A stretch of 64,000 bases of DNA from Sphingobacterium athyrii (GTDB lineage Bacteria > Bacteroidota > Bacteroidia > Sphingobacteriales > Sphingobacteriaceae): assembly GCF_003071065.1 (NCBI RefSeq), contig NZ_QCXX01000006.1, positions 1 to 64,000 of the forward strand, given 5' to 3'. Both the position numbers and the translations under genes were made by a program. How positions within the stretch are numbered: the stretch's first letter is position 1; the number at the start of each line of letters is the position of its first letter. The notes under the pieces are model-generated. The model worked only from the letters and a program-made list of their open reading frames with translations. It was not told the origin of the DNA and made no database searches. Shown one piece after another: positions 45,568 through 53,654 of this stretch.

Positions 45568-45832
45568 ACGTCAAAAGGGCCTGATTCTCATCAGACCCTT
45601 TCTCTTAGCGTTTACCTGTACAGTAATTTTTATGTTTCCTATCGTTTCCTCTTTTTTGTTTCGTCATCCAATGTTTTTCAGGACTATTGGATTTTCACTG
45701 TACGAAGCCAATTTTATGTTGAACCCTTCTTTCGAAAGGTAGCTTGTAACCGTTTTGTATTGTAAGAACAGTAGCCGATGTGAAATAGTTTTATTGGAGT
45801 AAATTATTTTTGATAACTTGAATTGACTTATT
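45568..45832 (+). repeat. tail element T7 (subtype A)
   Basis: Full-length tail ending GATAACTTGAATTGACT, directly in front of the SUFU gene start. Confidence 0.75.
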
Positions 45833-45835
45833 AAA

Positions 45836-46411
45836 ATGGACAAAGACTTATATCATCAAAAACTTTTAGCGCACTATATCTCCAATTGGGGACAATATTA
45901 TAAGGCGCTTACTTGGGAAAAAGGTCCATATCGGGACTTAGGTGATCATTTTCGGATCTTGGAATTTCCCCCGACAACCGAACGCAGCATGTGGGCTTAT
46001 GCCACTTTGGGGATGTCCTGCTTTGATGATGAATTTGCCCTCGAACTGCACATTTTTTCTGGTGAGCAAGACCAAACCCTAGTTGAGTCATTAATCGTAG
46101 TTGCTCATTTCCATAGATTCGGCTCGCGTTTAGGACACTGGCATACCATCAATTGGGGAAGAGGATGGCGGCTGGGTTCCTCCTGCTCTTATGGGTTGAT
46201 TTCATTACCTTATCTGGACGGACCCCAACTAGAAGTTCTCACCCTTGAAGACAATAAATCAATCCATTTTTATTGGTTAGTGCCTATTACAGAAGATGAA
46301 TTAGCCTTTAAAAGGGAATATGGTGCCGAAAAGCTTGAGGAAATATTTGAAGAAAGAGGATTAGATTATTTGGACCCTTTCCGGGACAATATCATCAATT
46401 TTAAAAATTAA
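45836..46411 (+). CDS. SUFU (suppressor-of-fused) domain protein, likely immunity protein
   Basis: 191 aa, no signal. LELHIFSGEQDQTLVESL, GHWHTINWGRGW, LISLPYLDGPQLE, then HFYWLVPITEDELAFKREYG and LEEIFEERGLD match bacterial SUFU domains, where the L-P-IT-EELEFK motif is diagnostic. Bacterial SUFU proteins are known mainly as immunity proteins in polymorphic-toxin loci. The ATG lies within a few bases of the end of T7. Two decayed copies (28915 and 51700) sit at the same place behind other tails. Confidence 0.85.
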   Translation: MDKDLYHQKLLAHYISNWGQYYKALTWEKGPYRDLGDHFRILEFPPTTERSMWAYATLGMSCFDDEFALELHIFSGEQDQTLVESLIVVAHFHRFGSRLGHWHTINWGRGWRLGSSCSYGLISLPYLDGPQLEVLTLEDNKSIHFYWLVPITEDELAFKREYGAEKLEEIFEERGLDYLDPFRDNIINFKN

Positions 46412-46412
46412 T

Positions 46413-46802
46413 TATCGTGGACAGGTACTCATCGCCTGTTATTGTGCCCGGCACAAGGTTGGCTATTTTCTGGTGAGCTATCACGGTGATAAATGGGTAA
46501 TACGTACCTTTCTTTTTCTGACGAATGAAGGTACTCCCGAAGGCACAAAGCTCAAGGAGCTCGTAGGGTTGGAAAAAGAAGACGCAAAATATCTGATGAT
46601 AGACCGCGTCACTGCATTTTTAGATTATGATATTGAGCATGATCAACGACTCCGTACACTATTTGAAACTGCCGGCTGCGGTTCACTCTTCGGATATATC
46701 AAGCTTTTTGTACGACCGGAAGACAATGTGAAAAAAAGTGCATCCATCGCTAATTATCTTTTTGGTAAAGCAGATGATTTCGACGAGTTTATACAGATTT
46801 GA
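46413..46802 (+). pseudogene. duplicated 3' end of the 412-aa gene
   Basis: Matches 42806-43194 closely (GGACAGGTACTCATCGCCTG and onward, including SYHGDKW and FLFLTNEGTPEGTK) to the same stop codon. The upstream two thirds and gene 1 are absent, replaced by the SUFU gene. A methionine inside the fragment could start a 109-aa product, but it lacks the N-terminal part. Confidence 0.85.
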
Positions 46803-47614
46803 TAAGAAGAAAGCTATATTTCTAAAAAAAATCTCAGGAATTTGATTTTGAGCGAGGAAAAGATCCTACAATCTGAAATTTGCTGTATTTTCAATTAGAA
46901 AAGGAATGTTTAGTTAAGGAAAATCAAAACAGCTTAAAGAATTAGTGTCAGCTCATGAAGATTTGGTCGATCTCAATATTGCATTTGATGCATTGCCATT
47001 TTTGACAATGCATCAATATTTAAAAAAGCTGGTATTTTACCTGAAATACAAGGCGTATTTGATAAATTTATTGAGATTAGTCCGCTATATACAAATAACT
47101 TTCAATAAAGAGAGATATCTGATATTAAAAGATCATGTATTCCGTTATAAGCCCTATCAGAAAACAAAAAAGCGGGGATAATGTTATCCACGCTTCCGGA
47201 GTATATGCTTGCCTATTCCCCTGACATCTTTTCTTTCTTAACATTTTGCCCCGTGAGGCATCAGTTCTATGATCTTTTTGAACGGTAATAACTCCGCCGG
47301 CCACTCGTCGGTGACCTAAATCCTGGGCTCGTTGAATAAACGACTAACAATAGATTTATTACTTCTGATTGCGTCGAAACCAATGTTGGAGTTGAAGACC
47401 TGCGTACAGGACCTTTAAAAACCAATATATAATTTTCAAAAAGCCTAAAATTGAAATAGACATTTGATGCAAAGATAGTTTTTTATTGTATTAAAATAAA
47501 AACTTTGTTTGATTATTAACACATTGGTAGATAATATTCCTATTCGAAAAATACCCTAAATGGGGTATTGAATAGCGATGTAAAAATGGTTTTATTTGAT
47601 TAAAAATATTGGCC
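46803..47614. other. 812-bp region without a confident gene
   Basis: A GTG-started 78-codon frame at 46945-47181 is rich in Lys/Leu/Tyr and may be chance. AAGCG...GGATAA/TTATCC...CGCTT at about 47170-47195 forms a hairpin. The part 47200-47420 has higher GC and short minus-strand coding-like stretches broken by stops, suggesting a decayed mobile gene that I cannot name. Confidence 0.4.
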
Positions 47615-48619
47615 ATGAAAACATTGAAAATAATCATATTACTGTTAGCTTACGTATTTAATACGACAATAACAAATGGACAGTCGGCAATGACCACTGC
47701 GAAGGAGAGTTTGAAAACTTGGTACTCATTGTTGAAGAGCGGAAATGTCCAAACAATTGACGGGAAATATAATTTACAACGGTATTCGATTTCATTGGAC
47801 AGCGTCGCCACTCTGACAGGGAAGAATGCTGATTTTGAAACAGCCAAATCTGTTTTTAAAATTCAAGGGAAAATAAAATATAAACTTAATCAGGGTTATT
47901 ATGAATTTTCAGGAGATGGAATAGAAGCGGTAACTAGTGAGCAATCTGGAAAAACGACAAAGTCAACTATTCTCTTCCGAATTGGTAATTTCACGAAGGT
48001 TAAAGCCGACAGCCTAGTGTTTTTATTCGATAAAATCACGAAAGATTTGAAACTGGCTGACGCGGAAGCTAAAGAGATGGAGGCTCAAAAAGAACGTAAT
48101 GAAATTAAAAGCAAAGCCGACAAAAAAGTATTTTATGATAAAGTCAAAGCGGTTGATATCAACAGATACTTTTTTAATTTAACATTGCCGAACACCAAGG
48201 ATAAAAGTTTTGCAACGTATACATTTTATGAAAACCCACTGATGGTTGGAGATGCCTATTACTCAGGTTTTAAGTTTACACCTACAATTGATGGATATCT
48301 CTATTGGTATTTCCATACCTTTGAAAAGGGAGAAGACAGTTTTTATCTGCTAGATAGTGATAGAAATGTTGACGATATAGACGTTTCCTACTTTAATAAA
48401 ATGGCTCTTTTCAAAGACGAGGATAATAAATCATCGTGGGTGATTCAAAAATCTGCAGAGAAGTTAAAAAAAGGTAAAACCTATGTGCTTTGGTTCAAAG
48501 CAAAGTCCAAGATACCACCACATAAGAAGAAGATATTTGCTGCGATTGAAGCTTCCAATAGTGCTATGCTAAGTGAATATTTCAACGCTCAATTTGATGA
48601 AATTGTAGGTGATTTTTAA
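47615..48619 (+). CDS. secreted protein of unknown function
   Basis: 334 aa from ATG at 47615 (an in-frame TTG lies at 47609). Signal peptide MKTLKIIILLLAYVFNTTITNG. The middle has a Lys/Glu-rich coiled stretch (KEMEAQKERNEIKSKADKK); the C-terminal half contains TFYENPLMVGDAYYSG and GYLYWYFHTF, suggesting a beta-rich domain. No family recognised. Cargo between the duplicated fragment and U8. Confidence 0.65.
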   Translation: MKTLKIIILLLAYVFNTTITNGQSAMTTAKESLKTWYSLLKSGNVQTIDGKYNLQRYSISLDSVATLTGKNADFETAKSVFKIQGKIKYKLNQGYYEFSGDGIEAVTSEQSGKTTKSTILFRIGNFTKVKADSLVFLFDKITKDLKLADAEAKEMEAQKERNEIKSKADKKVFYDKVKAVDINRYFFNLTLPNTKDKSFATYTFYENPLMVGDAYYSGFKFTPTIDGYLYWYFHTFEKGEDSFYLLDSDRNVDDIDVSYFNKMALFKDEDNKSSWVIQKSAEKLKKGKTYVLWFKAKSKIPPHKKKIFAAIEASNSAMLSEYFNAQFDEIVGDF

Positions 48620-48996
48620 TAGATCTAAAGTATAAAAAAGACAATTTCAAAATATCCTAAATGAGGTATTTTCCAAGGTTTGTAAGATTAGGGAAGTGCC
48701 TTTCCAATAAATTAGATATCCAGGTATTCTTCCTGTGTAAAAGCTAGCCTTAAATGAAAATTTTGATTTTATCAATTACGAAAATTTGTTATTCGGGGAT
48801 GAGTTTAAATAACTTTTGTTGGGGTTGTGTTCGTACCTCCTTCGGAAAGCCTTCTGGGCGGAACAAGTATGGATCTATTGTTGCACAGTCTCTGGACAGT
48901 TTTTCCCTGTTCAAAGACTGGTCAGGGTCTGTATGTCGCCTGTACATCATTTGTTGATGATTCGAACGTGGTACGAATCTGATACGAACCAGGCTC
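48620..48996. other. 377-bp region without a recognised gene
   Basis: No convincing coding frame. The part 48815-48980 has a higher GC content than its flanks and looks like a fragment of another gene, unidentified. It runs straight into U8. Confidence 0.4.
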
Positions 48997-49132
48997 ACCT
49001 CCCCATTCCCACCATTCACCGAGTTTTCCTGTCCGTTAGTCTAAAGTCGATAGGCTAGGAGCGTATTGTGTTGTAGTTTTGAGTCAACAAATAAGAACAG
49101 ATAAAAAACTAACACAATAAAATAAAGACATT
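48997..49132 (+). promoter_or_regulatory. upstream element U8
   Basis: ACCTCCCCATTCCCACC, AGTCGATAGGCT and TAGTTTTG. Confidence 0.8.
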
Positions 49133-49570
49133 ATGAAAACTCTAGTAAAAACATTCGCAGCAGCAGCCTTAATCGCAGTATCCACTTTCGCTATGGCAGC
49201 TGAAGGACCAGGCTTCAAATCAGCAAAAGCAAACATTAACTTTTCTACCGCAGATTTCGCCCTTGAACACTATGTTGCGGTCACAACCGAAGGAGAATCG
49301 GCAGGCGTAGAGCAGCTGTTTGCTGAAGATTTCAGCCAGAAGGCTAATGAAGCTGCCAATGGACGTAGCGCGGTTGTTAAATTCTTTAAAAAACAAAAAG
49401 GAGAGAAGCTGGACTGTAAAGTGACCACCGATATCATCGAAGAGTCGGCCGACTACATGGTCGCTAAAGTGACTATGAGGTTCGAAAATTTCACCAAGAC
49501 CGACCTCGTGACTTTGGTGCGCGAAGGCGACAGCTGGGAAGTGTCCAAGTCGATCCATTCCTATAAATAA
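49133..49570 (+). CDS. exported NTF2-like small protein, cassette copy 8
   Basis: 145 aa, the shortest intact copy: a 3-residue deletion replaces KIQASNAQNHNR by KANEAANGR. EGPGFKSAKANINF at the mature N-terminus; FFKKQKGEKLDCKVTTD in the centre. GC-richer third positions than its siblings. It has the terminator but no tail. Confidence 0.9.
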   Translation: MKTLVKTFAAAALIAVSTFAMAAEGPGFKSAKANINFSTADFALEHYVAVTTEGESAGVEQLFAEDFSQKANEAANGRSAVVKFFKKQKGEKLDCKVTTDIIEESADYMVAKVTMRFENFTKTDLVTLVREGDSWEVSKSIHSYK

Positions 49571-49604
49571 CTGAGCCTTTAGTCAAATATATAAATGTTG
49601 TAGA

Positions 49605-49629
49605 GCCACATCGCGAGATGTGGCTTTTT
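49605..49629 (+). terminator. terminator of copy 8
   Basis: GCCACATC-GCGA-GATGTGGC, perfect 8-bp stem, followed by TTTTTA. Unrelated sequence starts right after it. Confidence 0.85.
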
Positions 49630-49729
49630 ATTTGGATAGCCGGTGGTTATTATCAAAGCAGCATGCGTTAAAAACAGTTAATCACCTTGCTAAATGTTTA
49701 GTTTTATAATATTTTTATTTTAAAACTAA

Positions 49730-50488
49730 TTGAAAGTGAGTAGACTAAGGTTGTTGTTGCTATTGCTCTTTATCGCAAATTTATCTTCTGCACAAGATCT
49801 GAAAGGCACGATTAAAGATAGGCATTCGGGTGATATTCTTATAGGTGTTTCGATCAAATTAGCTTCGCGCAATATCTATTCCGATGCCTATGGCAAATTT
49901 ATATTGTCAGACATTAAGCTTGGAGATACAATCACCTTTTCTTCAATCGGATATCGCGAGGAAAAATATATAGTTGGTAATAGCAACCTTGATAATCTGG
50001 TTATATATATGGAGCGAACAACAATTTTGTTGGATGAAGTCAAGATCAATCCTTTAAGAAATTATAAGGCTGATTCCTTAAAGTTTCGGGAAGAATTTGC
50101 CAAGACCTTCAATTATAGCAAGCCCAAATTTAAAGACATTTTCATCACCAAAAGCTATTCTTCAAATGTCCCGAGACACCCTAATCAAGCTAGCAATAGT
50201 ACGGCCTCGCTGATTAGTGTTGATGTGCTTTCTGTAATTTCTATGTTAGGAAAAAAACGTAATCCCCAATCCAAGCTACAACAGAAATTAATAAAGGAAG
50301 AAGAAGAGCAATATCTTGATAACACCTTTTCAAAGCGTATGGTTCAAAATTTGACGGGCCTTAAAGGTGACTCCCTACAAACTTTCATGCAGTTGTACCG
50401 TCCGAATATTGACACAGTAAAATACATGTCCGACTATGATATTATCCTGTACATCAAAAAGAGTTATCAAGAATATATCAAGCCTTAA
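49730..50488 (+). CDS. exported CarboxypepD_reg-like domain protein
   Basis: 252 aa starting at TTG (49730; GTG at 49736 also possible). Signal peptide to about LSSAQ. Residues 24-105 form a carboxypeptidase-regulatory-like domain (LKGTIKDRHSGDILIGVSI, DAYGKFILSDIKLGDTITFSSIGY), as at the N-terminus of SusC proteins but here without plug or barrel. The C-terminal part is helical and basic and not recognised. Such proteins are common in Bacteroidota envelopes. Confidence 0.75.
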   Translation: MKVSRLRLLLLLLFIANLSSAQDLKGTIKDRHSGDILIGVSIKLASRNIYSDAYGKFILSDIKLGDTITFSSIGYREEKYIVGNSNLDNLVIYMERTTILLDEVKINPLRNYKADSLKFREEFAKTFNYSKPKFKDIFITKSYSSNVPRHPNQASNSTASLISVDVLSVISMLGKKRNPQSKLQQKLIKEEEEQYLDNTFSKRMVQNLTGLKGDSLQTFMQLYRPNIDTVKYMSDYDIILYIKKSYQEYIKP

Positions 50489-50697
50489 GTAGCCTTATCG
50501 TCTGAACTACTCTTTTTTTGTTTTGATAATGTCATGACTACTATTGCTATTTGGGATATGAGCATAATTGAAAGCCCACGAGTAAAAGAATCAGCGCCTC
50601 CATTTATACAGCGAAAAAATATCCATGATACCTCAAAAACCATTAGGCAGCACATTAGTTTTCTAAAGATTGATTCCATGATTTTTCGAATTGGCAA
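50485..50697 (-). CDS. possible small membrane protein
   Basis: 70 aa with two hydrophobic stretches (LMCCLMVFEVSWIFF; LSIMLISQIAIVVMTL) and a polar tail. It overlaps the stop of the gene above by 4 bp. A plus-strand frame covers the same bases, so this is weakly supported. The rest of 50489-50791 shows nothing else. Confidence 0.3.
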   Translation of the reverse strand: MPIRKIMESIFRKLMCCLMVFEVSWIFFRCINGGADSFTRGLSIMLISQIAIVVMTLSKQKKSSSDDKAT

Positions 50698-50791
50698 CTT
50701 TTTCCTACAAATCTCTCTTATACCAATTTAAGCAAATAAATACTGTATTGCAAAATTTAAAAAAGAGAACTTTGCCATGAGTGGTCCATTA

Positions 50792-50924
50792 ACCTCCCCA
50801 TTCCCGTCATTCACCGAGTTTTCCTGATCGTTGATCTAAAGCCCATAGGCTAGGGGCCTATTGTGTTGTAGTTTTGAATCAACAAATAAGAACAAAAAAA
50901 CTAACACAACAAAATAAAGACATT
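50792..50924 (+). promoter_or_regulatory. upstream element U9
   Basis: ACCTCCCCATTCCCG, AGCCCATAGGCT and TAGTTTTG. Confidence 0.8.
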
Positions 50925-51371
50925 ATGAAAACACTAGTAAAAACATTCGCAGCAGCAGCATTAATCGCAGTATCAACATTCGCTATGGCCGCTAACGGAC
51001 CAGGATCAAAAGCAGCAAAAGCAAGCGTAAACCTTACTACAGCAGATTTCGCACTGGACCATTATGTAGCGGTCACTACTGAGGGCGAATCGGCGGGAGT
51101 AGAGCAGTTATTCGCCGAAGATTTCAACCAAAAGATCCAAGCTTTCAATGCACAAAACCATAACCGTGAAGAAGTCATCAAATCCTTAAAAAAACAAAAA
51201 GGTGAGAAACTAAACTGTACAGTAAGCACAGACATCATAGAAGAATCAGCAGACTACATGGTGGCTAAGGTGACTCTAAAATTTGAGAACTTCACCAAGA
51301 CAGATGTGGTTACCTTAGCGCGCGAGGGCAATGACTGGAAAGTGTCCAAATCAATCAACTCATATAAATAA
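50925..51371 (+). CDS. exported NTF2-like small protein, cassette copy 9
   Basis: 148 aa from ATG at 50925; a longer in-frame TTG at 50874 lies within U9 and is not used, judging from the other copies. NGPGSKAAKASVNLTTADF at the mature N-terminus; HNREEVIKSLKKQKGEKLNC in the centre; TDVVTLAREGNDW near the end. Intact with terminator and tail. Confidence 0.9.
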   Translation: MKTLVKTFAAAALIAVSTFAMAANGPGSKAAKASVNLTTADFALDHYVAVTTEGESAGVEQLFAEDFNQKIQAFNAQNHNREEVIKSLKKQKGEKLNCTVSTDIIEESADYMVAKVTLKFENFTKTDVVTLAREGNDWKVSKSINSYK

Positions 51372-51405
51372 GAGCCATCTCAAATAAATATATAAATGTT
51401 GTAAA

Positions 51406-51431
51406 GCCACATCGAGAGATGTGGCTTTTTT
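51406..51431 (+). terminator. terminator of copy 9
   Basis: GCCACATC-GAGA-GATGTGGC, 8-bp stem and six T. Confidence 0.85.
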
Positions 51432-51699
51432 ACGTCAAAAGGGCCTGATTCTCATCAGACCCTTTCTCTTAGCGTTTATCTGTACAGTAATTTTTATGTT
51501 TCTTATCGTTTCCTCTTTTTTGTTTCGTCATCCAATGTTTTTAAAGACAATTGGATTTTCACTGCACTACGCCAATTTTTATGTTGATCCTTTCTCTAGA
51601 AAGGTAACTAATAGCCGTTTTATATAGTAAGAACAATAGTCAATTTGAAATAGTTTTATTGGAGTAAATTATTTTTGATAACTTGAATTGGCTTATTAA
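51432..51699 (+). repeat. tail element T9 (subtype A)
   Basis: Full tail; the variants CACTGCACTACGCC and TTGATCCTTTCTC match the partial tail at 28721. Confidence 0.75.
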
Positions 51700-51830
51700 A
51701 TGGACAATGACTTATATCATCAAAAACTTTTGGTACTACTTTCGGCATGTCCTGCTTTGAAGGTAAATTTGCCGTCGAACTGCATATTTTCCGGTGAGCA
51801 ATGAGACGATCATTAATAGTCATTGTAAAT
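51700..51830 (+). pseudogene. SUFU-domain gene remnant 2
   Basis: Starts ATGGACAATGACTTATATCA like the intact gene (45836). After AAAAACTTTTGG about 100 bp are missing, and GGCATGTCCTGCTTTGA to GGTGAGCAA match again, then the frame stops. Located right behind T9. Confidence 0.85.
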
Positions 51831-51871
51831 ATCGTTATAACAAGGGTAACTAATTTAAGTACTGGAAAATT

Positions 51872-52489
51872 ATGGTAAATAGAAGTGTGATCAAAAAGCT
51901 TTCAGACAACGAACTCGAAAAGTATATAAAACCAGGTAGTAGGTCAGTAGCGGATGCTGTTCAATATGCTTATGAGATTCTTAAAGATAGGGGGCGAGAT
52001 TTTGCTCCCGCTGAATCAGAGCAGATCGAAGCGCTGATTAATCAGAAGCGAGAAGCAGAGTTTGCGGAGGAGAATTCTTGGGATGAGGGAGCTACAACTG
52101 ATGAAGATGCTATCAAACTATATAAAAATAGCGCGATATTATTTTTTTGCCTGTTTTTTGGAGTTATTTTCGGCGCTGTGCTCCAAGCTTTAAATTTCCT
52201 AAGAATAAAAGATATCAAGGGGGCTGTTGTCTCTTTGTTATTTGCAATAGGCTACACTCTGTTACAGATTTATATTATCGATTATATAGGTGGAAACTAT
52301 ATGGACATCACTGATAGTAGTTTTTATATCAGGCTGTTTTTTTCAGGTATTGGAGTAGTCGGCTTATCTCTTATTCGCGGGCTTATGTTTCCGAAAGATC
52401 TTAAATATAGAAGCAGGTCTACAGTAGTCCCGGTCGTGGTATCATTTTTAATATTGGCTACTATTTTTATAATGTACACAACAGGCTGA
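51872..52489 (+). CDS. four-helix membrane protein, paralogue B
   Basis: 205 aa, same length and order as paralogue A (43502): NRSVIKKLSDNELEKY, SRSVADAVQYAYEILKDRG, then about four helices (LFFCLFFGVIFGAVLQAL, VVSLLFAIGYTLLQIYII, LFFSGIGVVGLSLI, VVPVVVSFLILATIFIM). By eye about a third identical. Lies behind a SUFU remnant, as A lies near the SUFU cassette. Function unknown. Confidence 0.7.
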   Translation: MVNRSVIKKLSDNELEKYIKPGSRSVADAVQYAYEILKDRGRDFAPAESEQIEALINQKREAEFAEENSWDEGATTDEDAIKLYKNSAILFFCLFFGVIFGAVLQALNFLRIKDIKGAVVSLLFAIGYTLLQIYIIDYIGGNYMDITDSSFYIRLFFSGIGVVGLSLIRGLMFPKDLKYRSRSTVVPVVVSFLILATIFIMYTTG

Positions 52490-52564
52490 TCTTAGTGAAA
52501 AGTAAACATGCAAATGAAATCAATTCCATACGATAAGAACGGAATGATTGGAGGCTTCCTGACA

Positions 52565-52779
52565 AACTGATGGCTTTCAATCCCGCCCTACTTAGAAATA
52601 TAAAGGGCATGATAAATGACCAAAATATTATGGCGACAATAAATTGATAATCTGTATTTTGGTTCGCTTGAAGTGCCAAAATAAATCTTGGTACACAAAT
52701 TATGATAATTAGAAATAAACCAAACTTCCAGTTGAAATTGAGAAAACTTTTCCCAAAGCTTCTTAAAATAAAATTGCAT
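52565..52779 (-). pseudogene. CPBP-family protein, truncated and frameshifted
   Basis: Starts MQFYFKKLWEKFS at 52779, then a frameshift, then FLNFNWKFGLF, IICVPRFILALQANQNTDY and FIFLSRAGLKAIS, a clear match to residues 8-70 of the intact CPBP gene (34487-35230). The protease motifs are lost. It lies beside U10 exactly as the intact gene lies beside U5. Confidence 0.85.
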
Positions 52780-52785
52780 TCTTTC

Positions 52786-52918
52786 ACCTCCCCATTCCCG
52801 CCATTCACCGAGTTTTCCTGATCGTTGGTCTAAAGCCTATAGGCCAGGGGCGTATTGTGTCGTAGTTTTGAGCCAACAAATAAGAACAACAGAACTAACA
52901 CAATAAAATAAAGACATT
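52786..52918 (+). promoter_or_regulatory. upstream element U10
   Basis: ACCTCCCCATTCCCGCC, AGCCTATAGGCC and TAGTTTTG. Confidence 0.8.
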
Positions 52919-53365
52919 ATGAGAACGCTAGTAAAAACATTCGCAGCAGCAGCCTTAATCGCAGTATCTACTTTTGCTATGGCCGCTGAAGGACCCGGTT
53001 CAAAATCAGCAAAAGCAAACGTTAACCTTTCTACAGCAGACTTTGCCCTTGACCATTATGTTGCGGTAACAACCGAAGGCCAGTCGGCAGGAGTAGAACA
53101 ATTGTTTGCTGAAGACTTCAGCCAAAAAATCCAAGCTTCCAATGCACAATCTCATAGCCGTGAAGCAGTTATCAAATCCTTGAAAAAGCAAAAAGGTGAG
53201 CGTTTAAACTGTATGGTGAGTACCTACATCCTTGAAGAGTCAGCAGACTATATGGTGGCTAAAGTGACCTTGAAATTTGAGAGCTTTACCAAGACTGACT
53301 TGGTTACGTTGGAGCGTGTGGGGAATGAATGGAAAGTCTCCAAATCAATCAATTCGTATAAATAA
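52919..53365 (+). CDS. exported NTF2-like small protein, cassette copy 10
   Basis: 148 aa. MRTLVKTFAAAALIAVSTF signal; mature EGPGSKSAKANVNLSTADF; AEDFSQKIQASNAQSHSREAV in the centre; TLERVGNEWKVSKSINSYK at the end, with an unusual STYILEESADY. Last cassette of the array; it has the terminator but no tail. Confidence 0.9.
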   Translation: MRTLVKTFAAAALIAVSTFAMAAEGPGSKSAKANVNLSTADFALDHYVAVTTEGQSAGVEQLFAEDFSQKIQASNAQSHSREAVIKSLKKQKGERLNCMVSTYILEESADYMVAKVTLKFESFTKTDLVTLERVGNEWKVSKSINSYK

Positions 53366-53397
53366 GAGCCATCCCTTACAAATATATAAGTTGTGAA

Positions 53398-53422
53398 GCC
53401 ACGTCGAGAGATGTGGCTTTTT
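53398..53422 (+). terminator. terminator of copy 10
   Basis: GCCAC (53398-53402) and GTGGC (53413-53417) with a short T run. Confidence 0.8.
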
Positions 53423-53501
53423 GTTTATTTTAAATAGGATATAGATATTGTCCTTCCTCAAGAGTTCTTTATAAAATGTATGTTGGCGAGCGAACAGCAT
53501 A

Positions 53502-53639
53502 AGGCATTGCATACAGTTTGCAAGTGTTTTTACAGACGAAGCAATTGTCTCTACACTGTGGAGAGAATTGCAAAGCGGATACGGCGCGACGTTTTCCGAG
53601 AAAAGTCTGCGAAGGATAATGCAGGTGCTATCTATTTGA
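53502..53639 (+). pseudogene. YhcG/DUF1016 nuclease-gene fragment
   Basis: In one frame the DNA reads DEAIVSTLWRELQSGYG, then FSEKSLRRIMQ and a stop. This is the conserved helical segment of the DUF1016 N-terminal domain of YhcG-type proteins. Only about 45 codons remain. The catalytic PD-(D/E)XK part is gone. Confidence 0.65.
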
Positions 53640-53654
53640 GCTCTAAAAGTTTGG

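Noticed and set aside
48789..49019. Minus-strand 76-aa frame left of U8
   Set aside because: Starts in the reverse of U8 and reads into unrecognised sequence; Arg/Gln-rich with no domain.
1..53422. CRISPR array or integron
   Set aside because: Repeats are 130-450 bp and contain a gene; no spacers of equal length, no Cas genes, no integron integrase or attC-like folded sites were seen.
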